Assembly: GCA_947175045.1 (NCBI GenBank) | Contig: CAMWLH010000133.1 | Coordinates: 1 to 6,270, forward strand | Source: an uncultured Clostridia bacterium | Lineage (GTDB): Bacteria > Bacillota > Clostridia > Oscillospirales > Ruminococcaceae | DNA length: 6,270 nucleotides | Reading direction: 5' to 3' | Shown here: positions 1 through 5,460 of the stretch, piece after piece | How positions within the stretch are numbered: the first letter of the stretch is position 1 | Layout: every line of letters starts with the position of its first letter | The notes under the pieces: model-generated | Told to the model about the DNA's origin: nothing | Database searches by the model: none | What the model saw: the letters and a program-made list of their open reading frames with translations, nothing else | Position numbers and translations under genes: made by a program

Positions 1-60
1 TATACCGCTATGTCCATGCGCATACGTTCGCTTTCGGCTCACTCCGCGCAGTAATTGACA
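1..60. other. Left-edge intergenic sequence, no gene seen
   Basis: I see no convincing coding region here. The sequence is rich in short GCGGAGTGAGC / AGCGAAC-like words (read on the - strand, about 21-50), loosely resembling words inside the palindromic element at 3575-3658. A consensus-like TTGACA lies at 55-60, but no -10 box sits at normal spacing from it. If a leftward gene exists it begins outside the window. Confidence 0.4.
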
Positions 61-69
61 ATTATACCA
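61..69 (-). promoter_or_regulatory. Mirror-image extended -10, leftward
   Basis: Because the palindrome is perfect, the - strand also reads TGGTATAAT across 69-61. This could drive leftward transcription starting near position 54 and leaving the window. No target gene is visible, so the site may simply follow from the palindrome's symmetry. Confidence 0.35.
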
Positions 70-86
70 TAATCCCTTCGGGCTTA

Positions 87-95
87 TGGTATAAT
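87..95 (+). promoter_or_regulatory. Extended -10 promoter for the P-loop gene
   Basis: TGGTATAAT matches the extended -10 consensus TGnTATAAT exactly. Transcription would start near 102, giving a leader of about 24 nt that contains the ribosome binding site AAGGGGGA (113-120). No good -35 lies 16-18 bp upstream, which extended -10 promoters tolerate. The TTGACA at 55-60 is 29 bp away, too far for a normal sigma-A promoter. Confidence 0.6.
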
Positions 96-125
96 AAACG
101 CGAAGCACATAAAAGGGGGATATTT

Positions 126-917
126 ATGCGGGAATTGATAATCGTTGAGGGCTTGCCCTGCTCGGGGAAAAGCTCCGCGGCGCGGTATATCGCCGATAAA
201 TTTGACATGAAGTGCTTTGACGAGGACAGCGGAAAGCACCCCGCCGATTATGAGTTCCATGCGTTTGTTCAAGCGTCGGAGCTGGATAAATTCTCTCATA
301 GCGAGCGGAACAGGATAGTTAAAAAATCAGAGCGGAAATACGGAGGGGTCGTTGTTCCGCTTGCGGAATTTCAAGGCGAGCTGTTCAACAGGCTGCTGCA
401 ATATAAGATATATGATTTTCTTCCGTGGGAAACGGAAAAAACCGTTATGCTGGGCAAGTGGCGTGAATTCGCGGAAAATAAGAAGCCCGATGAAGGATAT
501 GTTTTCAACTGCGTGCTGCTCCAGAACCCCATGTGCGAGACCATGATGCGCTTTGATCTGCCCCTCACGGAATCGGAGGAATATATCAGTGAGATATGCG
601 GTATTATCAAGGATATGAACCCGCTGGTGGTTTATCTGGAAAATAATGATATCGGAGACAGCGTAAACATGGCTGTTGACGAAAGAGGAAACGACTGGCT
701 CGACGCGGTTATAGATTATCACTGCGGCGGCGCATACGGCAAATCAAAGCAGCTAAGCGGCTTCGACGGCTATATATCCGCTTTGGAGGAACGTCAGCGC
801 AGAGAGCTTGAAATTTTGTCAAGAGTAAATATCGACAAGGTAGTATTGGTCGACCCCCAAAGGGATTGGAAAACGGCATATCGGGTGCTGGACAAAAGGT
901 TGTCGGAAATGATGTAA
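126..917 (+). CDS. P-loop NTPase/kinase-like protein, function unknown
   Basis: This 263-aa protein opens with a beta strand and a Walker A loop, GLPCSGKSS (residues 9-17; K15 and S16 would bind nucleotide phosphates and Mg), so it should bind ATP or GTP. The overall style is that of nucleoside/nucleotide kinase-like P-loop proteins. Further conserved-looking blocks are HPADYE (38-43), YVFNCVLLQNP (125-135), a hydrophobic strand ending VVYLENND (168-175), an R187...W191 pair that could act in a lid, and a charged helix EERQRRELE (221-229). I recognise this block order from uncharacterised Firmicute proteins sometimes labelled thymidylate-kinase-like, but I cannot name a substrate. No signal peptide or membrane segment is seen, so it is probably cytoplasmic. 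The ATG at 126 is supported by AAGGGGGA six or so bases upstream and by an extended -10 at 87-95. The stop (TAA, 915-917) directly abuts the repeat array preceding metH. Confidence 0.85.
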   Translation: MRELIIVEGLPCSGKSSAARYIADKFDMKCFDEDSGKHPADYEFHAFVQASELDKFSHSERNRIVKKSERKYGGVVVPLAEFQGELFNRLLQYKIYDFLPWETEKTVMLGKWREFAENKKPDEGYVFNCVLLQNPMCETMMRFDLPLTESEEYISEICGIIKDMNPLVVYLENNDIGDSVNMAVDERGNDWLDAVIDYHCGGAYGKSKQLSGFDGYISALEERQRRELEILSRVNIDKVVLVDPQRDWKTAYRVLDKRLSEMM

Positions 918-972
918 GTTACGCCCACGCAGCAAAGCAACGCAAGCAAAGGTCAGCGTAACGCCCACGCAG
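918..972 (+). repeat. Tandem 40-nt units upstream of metH
   Basis: Two units start at 918 (GTTACGCCCACGCAGCAAA) and 958 (GTAACGCCCACGCAGCAAA), exactly 40 nt apart; the second runs straight into the palindrome at 974. The 11-nt core CGCCCACGCAG is at 922-932 and 962-972. The first unit begins at the base after the stop of the P-loop gene. Related units lie upstream of malQ at 5345-5439 on the - strand. Confidence 0.8.
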
Positions 973-973
973 C

Positions 974-1103
974 AAAATTTTCCGCGGGAGTCCGTGAAAA
1001 CGGAGCAAAGTTTTGCGCAACGATCATGTTGCTGTCTGCGGTATTTTGTGACATTTTGCGCAAAACTTCGCGGAGCTTTTACGGGCGGGGCGCGGAAAAT
1101 TTT
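974..1103 (+). repeat. Long nested palindrome preceding metH RBS
   Basis: Outer arms AAAATTTTCCGCG (974-986) and CGCGGAAAATTTT (1091-1103) are perfect 13-bp complements. Inner arms AGTTTTGCGCAA (1009-1020) and TTGCGCAAAACT (1056-1067) are perfect over 12 bp and extend to 15 of 16 (1005-1020 / 1056-1071). The sequence between the two pairs is partly complementary, so the RNA could form one long imperfect hairpin ending 8 nt before the ribosome binding site. Positions 1070-1102 match malQ-side positions 5306-5274 (- strand) at 31 of 33 bases. No SAM, cobalamin or T-box riboswitch motif is visible in this leader. Confidence 0.8.
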
Positions 1104-1111
1104 TTATAATC

Positions 1112-1116
1112 AGGAG
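1112..1116 (+). promoter_or_regulatory. metH ribosome binding site that fixes the start
   Basis: AGGAG lies 6 nt before ATG 1123. It is part of an ATCAGGAG string shared with the malQ leader, so it seems to be carried by the repeat element. It decides against the in-frame GTG at 994, which would translate the palindrome into an unrelated Cys-rich leader. Confidence 0.85.
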
Positions 1117-1122
1117 AAAAAG

Positions 1123-3513
1123 ATGACTTTCAGAGAATTGTTGGAAAATGACGAGTATATTGTCCTTGACGGAGCTATGGGGACTATGCTGCAAATGAGC
1201 GGGCTCAAGCTGGGCGGGCTGCCGGAGGAGCTCAATTTCACGCAGCCGGAGCTGATAGAGGATATCCATCGGCAGTATATAGCGGCGGGGGCGCGGGTAG
1301 TTTACGCGAACACCTTCGGAGCGAACGCTCACAAGCTAAAGGGCAGCGGGTACAGCGTGAAGGAGGTCGTAGAAAAGGGTATAGAGATCGCGCGGAAAGC
1401 CTGCGCGGGCACGGATACCCTGGTGGCGCTGGACGTGGGCTCACTGGGGAGAATGATGCGCCCGACCGGCGATATGTCGGTAAACGAGGCTTACGGAATG
1501 TTCAAGGAGATAATGCTGGCGGGGCGCGGCGCGGATATTATAGTGCTGGAGACCATGACCGATCTTATGGAGATAAAGACCGCGCTGCTCGCCGCCAAAG
1601 AAAACACGGAGCTTCCCGTAGTCTGCACCATGACGTTTGAGGAAAATCTCCGCACCTTCACGGGCTGCGGAGTGTCGGCGATGGCGCTTACGCTGTGCGG
1701 GCTGGGAGCGGACGTTATCGGCATGAACTGCTCCCTCGGGCCAAAGGAAGCTATGCCCATAGTTGAGGAAATAATGCGGTGGACGAGCGTTCCCGTGCTT
1801 ATACGCCCCAACGCGGGGCTCCCCGACCCGAAAACTAATCTATATGACATAACTCCCGAGGAATACGCGGCTGTCATCGGGGAGATGTCGGGGCTGGGTG
1901 TAAAGCTGTTCGGCGGCTGCTGCGGGACTACTCCCGAGTTTATAAAAGCGGTGTGCGATACCCTGGGCGGGAAAAAATTCTCCCCGAAATACGCGGAGAT
2001 ACCTCCCGCGGTGTGCTCCGCTTCGGAAACGGTAAAAATCGACACCGTGCGCATTATAGGCGAGCGTATCAACCCCACGGGAAAGAAGCTGTTCAAGGAA
2101 GCGCTCAAGCGCCGCGACCTGGATTACATCATGCGCCAGGCGATAGAGCAGACCGAAGCGGGAGCGGATATACTTGACGTAAACGTGGGACTTCCCGATA
2201 TCGACGAAAAAGAGATGATGACCGCGGCGGTAGACGCGGTGCAGTCGGTGTGCAGAGCTCCCCTGCAAATCGACACCACCGAGCCCGACGTGCTTGAAGC
2301 CGCGCTGCGGCTGGTGTCGGGCAAGCCGATAGTCAATTCCGTAAACGGCGAGGAGGAGAAGCTGGAAACGGTTCTGCCGCTGGTGAAAAAGTACGGCGCG
2401 GCGGTGGTGGGTCTGACCCTGGACAGCAGCGGTATCCCCAAGACCGCCGAGGAGCGCTTCGCCATCGCCGAGAAAATACTGAACCGCGCCATGGAATACG
2501 GCATTCCCAAGCGCGACGTGTATATCGACTGCCTTACGCTTACCGCATCGGCGGAGCAGGAGGGGGTCATGGAGACCGTCAAAGCCCTGCGCATGGTAAA
2601 GGAGCGCCTGGGGCTCAAAACCGTGCTGGGAGTTTCAAATATCTCGTTCGGGCTGCCCAATCGGGAGCTGGTAAACTCCACGTTCCTCACCATGGCGATG
2701 AACAATGGGCTTGATCTGCCCATAATCAATCCGAATATTCCCGCCATGTCGGGAGCGGTGTGCGCATACAGGCTGCTGTCGGGCTACGACGAGCACGGCG
2801 CGGATTACATCGGACGATACGCGAACGCGGTAATAACAACGCAAGTTCAGACCGCGCAGACAGCTCGGGCGGATTCGTCGGCGGCGGTATCGGATATCGG
2901 CGGAGCGGTCGCGAACGGGCTCAAGGCGGAGTGCGCGTCGGCAGCGGAGCGGCTGCTGAACGAGGGCTGCGATCCCATGACGGTGATAAACGAGCACCTT
3001 ATACCCGCGCTCGATCTCGCGGGAGAGCGCTTTGAAAAGGGAACGATCTTCCTGCCGCAGCTCATACAGTCGGCGGGCGCGGCGCAGGCGGCGTTCGACG
3101 TTATAAAGAGGCATATCGCCGCGGCGGGCGGCGCGAACGAGAGCCGCGGTCGGGTAGTGCTGGCGACGGTAAAGGGAGACGTTCACGATATCGGAAAGAA
3201 TATCGTGAAAACGCTGCTGGAGAATTACGGGTTTGAGGTGATAGACCTCGGCAAGGACGTTGAGTATCAGGCGGTAGTGGACGCGGCGATAAAATACGAT
3301 GTGCGTTTGGTTGGTCTGTCGGCGCTGATGACCACCACGCTGAAGAGCATGGAGGGCACAATAAAGCTGCTGCGCGAGAATAATGTGAACTGCAAAATAG
3401 TGGTGGGCGGAGCGGTGCTCACTCCCGAGTACGCCGAAAAGATCGGAGCGGATTTTTACGCCAAGGACGCCAAGGAAACGGTGGATATAGCGAAAAGAGT
3501 GTACCAAGTATAA
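1123..3513 (+). CDS. metH: Cobalamin-dependent methionine synthase, lacking reactivation domain
   Basis: This 796-aa enzyme should transfer the methyl group of 5-methyltetrahydrofolate to homocysteine through methylcobalamin, giving methionine (EC 2.1.1.13, cytoplasmic). Domain order is clear. The homocysteine-binding barrel (about 10-290) begins LDGAMGTMLQ and carries the zinc ligands Cys203 (GMNCS) and Cys266-Cys267 (GGCCG). The pterin-binding barrel (about 308-570) has GERINPTG (313-320), DVNVG (352-356), QIDTTEP (382-388) and NSVNGE (405-410). A helical cap (about 590-675) follows. The B12-binding domain has DVHDIG (686-691) with His688 as the lower cobalt ligand, SAL (733-735) and GG (762-763). 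The protein stops there, while E. coli MetH continues to 1227 residues with the AdoMet-binding reactivation domain. Thermotoga-type MetH has the same short form with a separate reactivation protein; none is encoded here. ATG 1123 is preferred over GTG 994 because of the AGGAG six bases upstream and the conserved N-terminus. Confidence 0.96.
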   Translation: MTFRELLENDEYIVLDGAMGTMLQMSGLKLGGLPEELNFTQPELIEDIHRQYIAAGARVVYANTFGANAHKLKGSGYSVKEVVEKGIEIARKACAGTDTLVALDVGSLGRMMRPTGDMSVNEAYGMFKEIMLAGRGADIIVLETMTDLMEIKTALLAAKENTELPVVCTMTFEENLRTFTGCGVSAMALTLCGLGADVIGMNCSLGPKEAMPIVEEIMRWTSVPVLIRPNAGLPDPKTNLYDITPEEYAAVIGEMSGLGVKLFGGCCGTTPEFIKAVCDTLGGKKFSPKYAEIPPAVCSASETVKIDTVRIIGERINPTGKKLFKEALKRRDLDYIMRQAIEQTEAGADILDVNVGLPDIDEKEMMTAAVDAVQSVCRAPLQIDTTEPDVLEAALRLVSGKPIVNSVNGEEEKLETVLPLVKKYGAAVVGLTLDSSGIPKTAEERFAIAEKILNRAMEYGIPKRDVYIDCLTLTASAEQEGVMETVKALRMVKERLGLKTVLGVSNISFGLPNRELVNSTFLTMAMNNGLDLPIINPNIPAMSGAVCAYRLLSGYDEHGADYIGRYANAVITTQVQTAQTARADSSAAVSDIGGAVANGLKAECASAAERLLNEGCDPMTVINEHLIPALDLAGERFEKGTIFLPQLIQSAGAAQAAFDVIKRHIAAAGGANESRGRVVLATVKGDVHDIGKNIVKTLLENYGFEVIDLGKDVEYQAVVDAAIKYDVRLVGLSALMTTTLKSMEGTIKLLRENNVNCKIVVGGAVLTPEYAEKIGADFYAKDAKETVDIAKRVYQV

Positions 3514-3574
3514 CAGCATAAAGCCTGCGCATTAAGGGGCATACAAAAACATGCCGCAAAGTCCCGCCGCATCG

Positions 3575-3658
3575 GAATTTCAAATTGATATATCAGGTTC
3601 CCGCAATCGCGTGAAGCGAACATAGTGAGCGGAGCGTGCTTGCGGGAATTTTAAATTC
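3575..3658. repeat. 84-bp palindromic intergenic element after metH
   Basis: GAATTTCAAATT (3575-3586) and AATTTTAAATTC (3647-3658) form near-perfect terminal inverted repeats (11 of 12). An inner perfect pair, TTCCCGCAA (3598-3606) / TTGCGGGAA (3640-3648), encloses a 33-nt GC-rich centre with AGCGAAC and GTGAGCGGAGC words. The right end is followed by T-rich sequence (TTTTAAATTCTTTT), so the hairpin could also help terminate metH transcription, though the loop is long for an intrinsic terminator. It resembles a small non-coding palindromic repeat; no transposase is present. Confidence 0.55.
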
Positions 3659-3721
3659 TTTTAAATAATTTTCTCCTCGTCAGCATAATAAAAAAGCATT
3701 ACCGCTCGGATCGACCTTTAT

Positions 3722-3767
3722 AAAAACTCGGTGCGCGGAATTTTCATTCCGCGCACTGCTTTTATTT
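3722..3767. terminator. Bidirectional intrinsic terminator between metH and malQ
   Basis: GTGCGCGGAA (3731-3740) pairs perfectly with TTCCGCGCAC (3747-3756) around a 6-nt loop. Reading leftward from malQ, the stem starts 5 nt after the stop codon and is followed by CGAG and then TTTTT (3726-3722). Reading rightward from metH, it is followed by TGC and TTTTATTT (3760-3767). It should end malQ transcripts efficiently and also stop metH read-through. Confidence 0.88.
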
Positions 3768-5252
3768 AATGTTGACATTAAGCCTGAAATAGGTATCCGC
3801 AAGTTCTCTGAGCTTTGCCGCGTCGCTTTGCTTGGGGAGCTTTTTCATGCGCCAGTTCCAGTTGCCGCCCAGCGTCGAGGGAACGTTCATGCGCCCCTCC
3901 TTGCCAAGCCCCAGCACGTCCTGCATGGGTATTACCGCAAGATTCGCGGGGCTTGCGTAAACACCGCGGATAAAGCTGTAATTTCTGCCCTCGAAAAGTC
4001 CCTTTTTAAGATAGCGCTTTGACATGGCGCGGGACTTCCCGTCCGCCTCGTTGTACCACTGCATAACGGTGGCGTTGTCATGGGTTCCTGTATAGGCAAC
4101 GCAGTTTTTGGGGTAGCTGTGGGGAAGATGGTCGTTGTCCGCGTTCTCGGGGTTGAACCCGAATTGCAGCACCCTCATTCCGGGAAAGCCCGTTTTCCGC
4201 AGCAGCACCTTTACGCTGTCGAAAATATCCCCTAGATCCTCCGCGATGATATTGACCCTGCCGAGCTCCGCCTTTATCGCATCGAACAGCTCCATTCCGG
4301 GACCCTGCTCCCACTTGCCGTGCTCCGCGGTCTTTTGACCGAACGGGATAGCGTAGTAGGTGTCAAAGGCGCGGAAATGGTCTATTCGCAGCACGTCATA
4401 GTTTTTGGTGGACTTCCTCACACGCTCTATCCACCAGTCGTAGCCCCTGGCCTTCATTTCCTCCCAGTCGTACAGCGGATTGCCCCATAGCTGCCCCGTG
4501 GCGGAGAAGTAATCCGGCGGAACCCCCGCCACACGCTTGGGGTTGCGTGATTCCTCCAGCTCGAACAGCTCGGGCTGCGCCCATACGTCCGCGCAGTCGG
4601 GTGAAACATATATCGGGATATCGCCGATTATCTCTATCCCTATGCTGTTGCAGTATCTGTGGAACCTGTCCCACTGGCGGAAAAAGATATACTGCGCGAA
4701 CTTTCTGAACCTTATCTCGTCCTTGAGCTCGTCGCGGTACCTCTCCAGCGCCTCGGGAGTCCTCAGCTTGATATCGTCGTCCCACAGCGTCCAGGGTTTG
4801 CCGCCGAACTTCTCTTTGAGCGCCATGAAAAGCGCGTAGTCGTCCAGCCAGTCAGCCTCCTCCAGCGTGAATGAGGTATACCCAACATCGTCCTCAAACT
4901 TCCTTGAAGCCTCGCGGAGAAGCTCTGTCTTGGTCTTGTTCACCTTTTCAAAATCCACATAATTCGGATCAGCGCCGTAGTCCGCCTGCTCCACCTTTTC
5001 CCTTGACAGCAGCCCCTGCTCCACCAGCTCGTCAAGGTCTATCATCAGCGGGTTTCCCGCAAACGACGAGAACGGCTGGTACGGGGAATCCCCGTACCCC
5101 GTCGGCCCTATCGGCAGCACCTGCCAGAAGCGCTGACCCGCGTCTCTGAGCCATTCCGCGAACGCGTCCGCCTCCCGCCCCAGAGTACCTATCCCGTAGG
5201 GCGACGGCAGCGACGTTATATGCATAAGTATTCCGCAACTGCGTGTATTCAT
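3762..5252 (-). CDS. malQ: 4-alpha-glucanotransferase (amylomaltase, GH77)
   Basis: This 496-aa cytoplasmic enzyme should disproportionate maltodextrins by moving alpha-1,4-glucan segments between chains (EC 2.4.1.25), in maltose/maltodextrin use or glycogen turnover. GH77 hallmarks are present: ITSLPSPYGIGTLG (12-25), GDSPYQPFSSFAGNP (54-68), GDIPIYVS (210-217), the substrate-covering loop GVPPDYFSATGQLWGNPLY (243-261), RIDHFRAF (289-296) with nucleophile Asp291, IIAEDLGD (335-342) with acid/base Glu338, and TGTHDN (388-393) with Asp392. Length and catalytic spacing match the compact bacterial amylomaltases such as Thermus aquaticus (D293, E340, D395), without the N-terminal extension of E. 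coli MalQ. ATG 5252 is preferred over the upstream in-frame ATG at 5297, since AGGAGG lies 5 nt before it and the family's N-terminus begins there; the longer version would translate repeat sequence. It lies downstream of the WGR gene on the same strand, 208 bp away. No maltose-regulon regulator or transporter is in view. Confidence 0.97.
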   Translation of the reverse strand: MNTRSCGILMHITSLPSPYGIGTLGREADAFAEWLRDAGQRFWQVLPIGPTGYGDSPYQPFSSFAGNPLMIDLDELVEQGLLSREKVEQADYGADPNYVDFEKVNKTKTELLREASRKFEDDVGYTSFTLEEADWLDDYALFMALKEKFGGKPWTLWDDDIKLRTPEALERYRDELKDEIRFRKFAQYIFFRQWDRFHRYCNSIGIEIIGDIPIYVSPDCADVWAQPELFELEESRNPKRVAGVPPDYFSATGQLWGNPLYDWEEMKARGYDWWIERVRKSTKNYDVLRIDHFRAFDTYYAIPFGQKTAEHGKWEQGPGMELFDAIKAELGRVNIIAEDLGDIFDSVKVLLRKTGFPGMRVLQFGFNPENADNDHLPHSYPKNCVAYTGTHDNATVMQWYNEADGKSRAMSKRYLKKGLFEGRNYSFIRGVYASPANLAVIPMQDVLGLGKEGRMNVPSTLGGNWNWRMKKLPKQSDAAKLRELADTYFRLNVNIK

Positions 5253-5257
5253 ATTAA

Positions 5258-5263
5258 CCTCCT
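5258..5263 (-). promoter_or_regulatory. malQ ribosome binding site inside shared repeat end
   Basis: On the - strand AGGAGG sits 5 nt before ATG 5252. The preceding ATC and the AAATTT-rich stretch match the metH leader, so both genes appear to take their ribosome binding site from copies of the same repeat. Confidence 0.85.
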
Positions 5264-5273
5264 GATTTAAAAG

Positions 5274-5341
5274 AAATTTTCCGCGACCCGCCCGCAAAAG
5301 CTCCGCTTCGCTGCGCTTTCGCAGGCTCTCGCGGAAAATTT
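5274..5341 (-). repeat. Palindrome preceding malQ RBS
   Basis: Perfect 12-bp arms AAATTTTCCGCG (5274-5285) and CGCGGAAAATTT (5330-5341) enclose 44 nt that contain a weaker inner pair, GCAAAAGC / GCTTTCGC. It is the same element as 974-1103 but about 60 nt shorter, lacking the inner TTTTGCGCAA hairpin. The RBS-proximal 33 nt (5306-5274 on the - strand) match the metH copy at all but two positions. Confidence 0.8.
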
Positions 5342-5344
5342 CCC

Positions 5345-5439
5345 CTGCGTGGGCGAAATGTTGCTTTTTGCCGGTGTTGCTTTACTGCGCGGGCATTATG
5401 CAGCTTATGCCGGCATTGCTTGCCTGCATGAGCGTTATG
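5345..5439 (-). repeat. Degenerate tandem ~40-nt units upstream of malQ
   Basis: Read on the - strand, units start at 5439 (CATAACGCTCATGCAGGCAA), 5400 (CATAATGCCCGCGCAGTAAA) and 5360 (CATTTCGCCCACGCAG), spaced 39 and 40 nt. The unit nearest malQ is the best match to the metH-side units (exact CGCCCACGCAG, 5355-5345) and, like its counterpart at 958, leads directly into the palindrome. The remaining 5440-5460, just after the WGR gene's stop, has GCGTTAGCAAA-type sequence that may be a decayed further unit. Confidence 0.7.
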
Positions 5440-5460
5440 CGGCTGTTTGCTAACGCTGCT

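Larger units (their letters stand above)
61..95. repeat. Perfect 12-bp inverted repeat overlapping promoter boxes
   Basis: ATTATACCATAA (61-72) and TTATGGTATAAT (84-95) are exact reverse complements around an 11-nt centre, in which CCC (74-76) can also pair with GGG (80-82). It lies 30 bp upstream of the P-loop gene. No U-tract follows on either strand, so it is a poor terminator. Its overlap with -10 boxes on both strands makes a symmetric operator, or a divergent promoter unit, the better reading; the operator role is inference. Confidence 0.75.

Noticed and set aside
61..95. Palindrome as an intrinsic terminator of an upstream gene
   Set aside because: No U-tract follows the stem on either strand, and the arms coincide with -10 boxes.
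1105..1110. TATAAT as a metH promoter
   Set aside because: It directly abuts the AGGAG; transcription from it would start at or beyond the ribosome binding site.
994..1122. In-frame GTG start extending MetH by 43 residues
   Set aside because: The added peptide is a translation of the palindromic repeat, has no family homology and a Cys cluster, and no ribosome binding site precedes it. ATG 1123 has AGGAG at good spacing.
918..1122. SAM, cobalamin or T-box riboswitch upstream of metH
   Set aside because: Expected for a methionine gene, but none of the conserved core motifs are visible, and the same structure precedes malQ, which has no link to methionine or B12.
2635..3519. 294-codon open frame antisense to metH
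   Set aside because: It lies wholly opposite a well-supported metH, has an Arg/Tyr/His-rich composition typical of a GC-rich shadow frame, and no recognisable domain.
3538..3555. GGCAT/ATGCC hairpin just after metH as its terminator
   Set aside because: A 5-bp stem with an 8-nt loop and no T-tract; the hairpin at 3731-3756 is far better.
5253..5297. Upstream ATG extending MalQ by 15 residues
   Set aside because: The extension reads through the repeat and the AGGAGG itself; the GH77 N-terminus begins at ATG 5252.
5345..5439. CRISPR-like array
   Set aside because: Only two or three diverged units per site, no constant repeat with unique spacers, and no cas genes.
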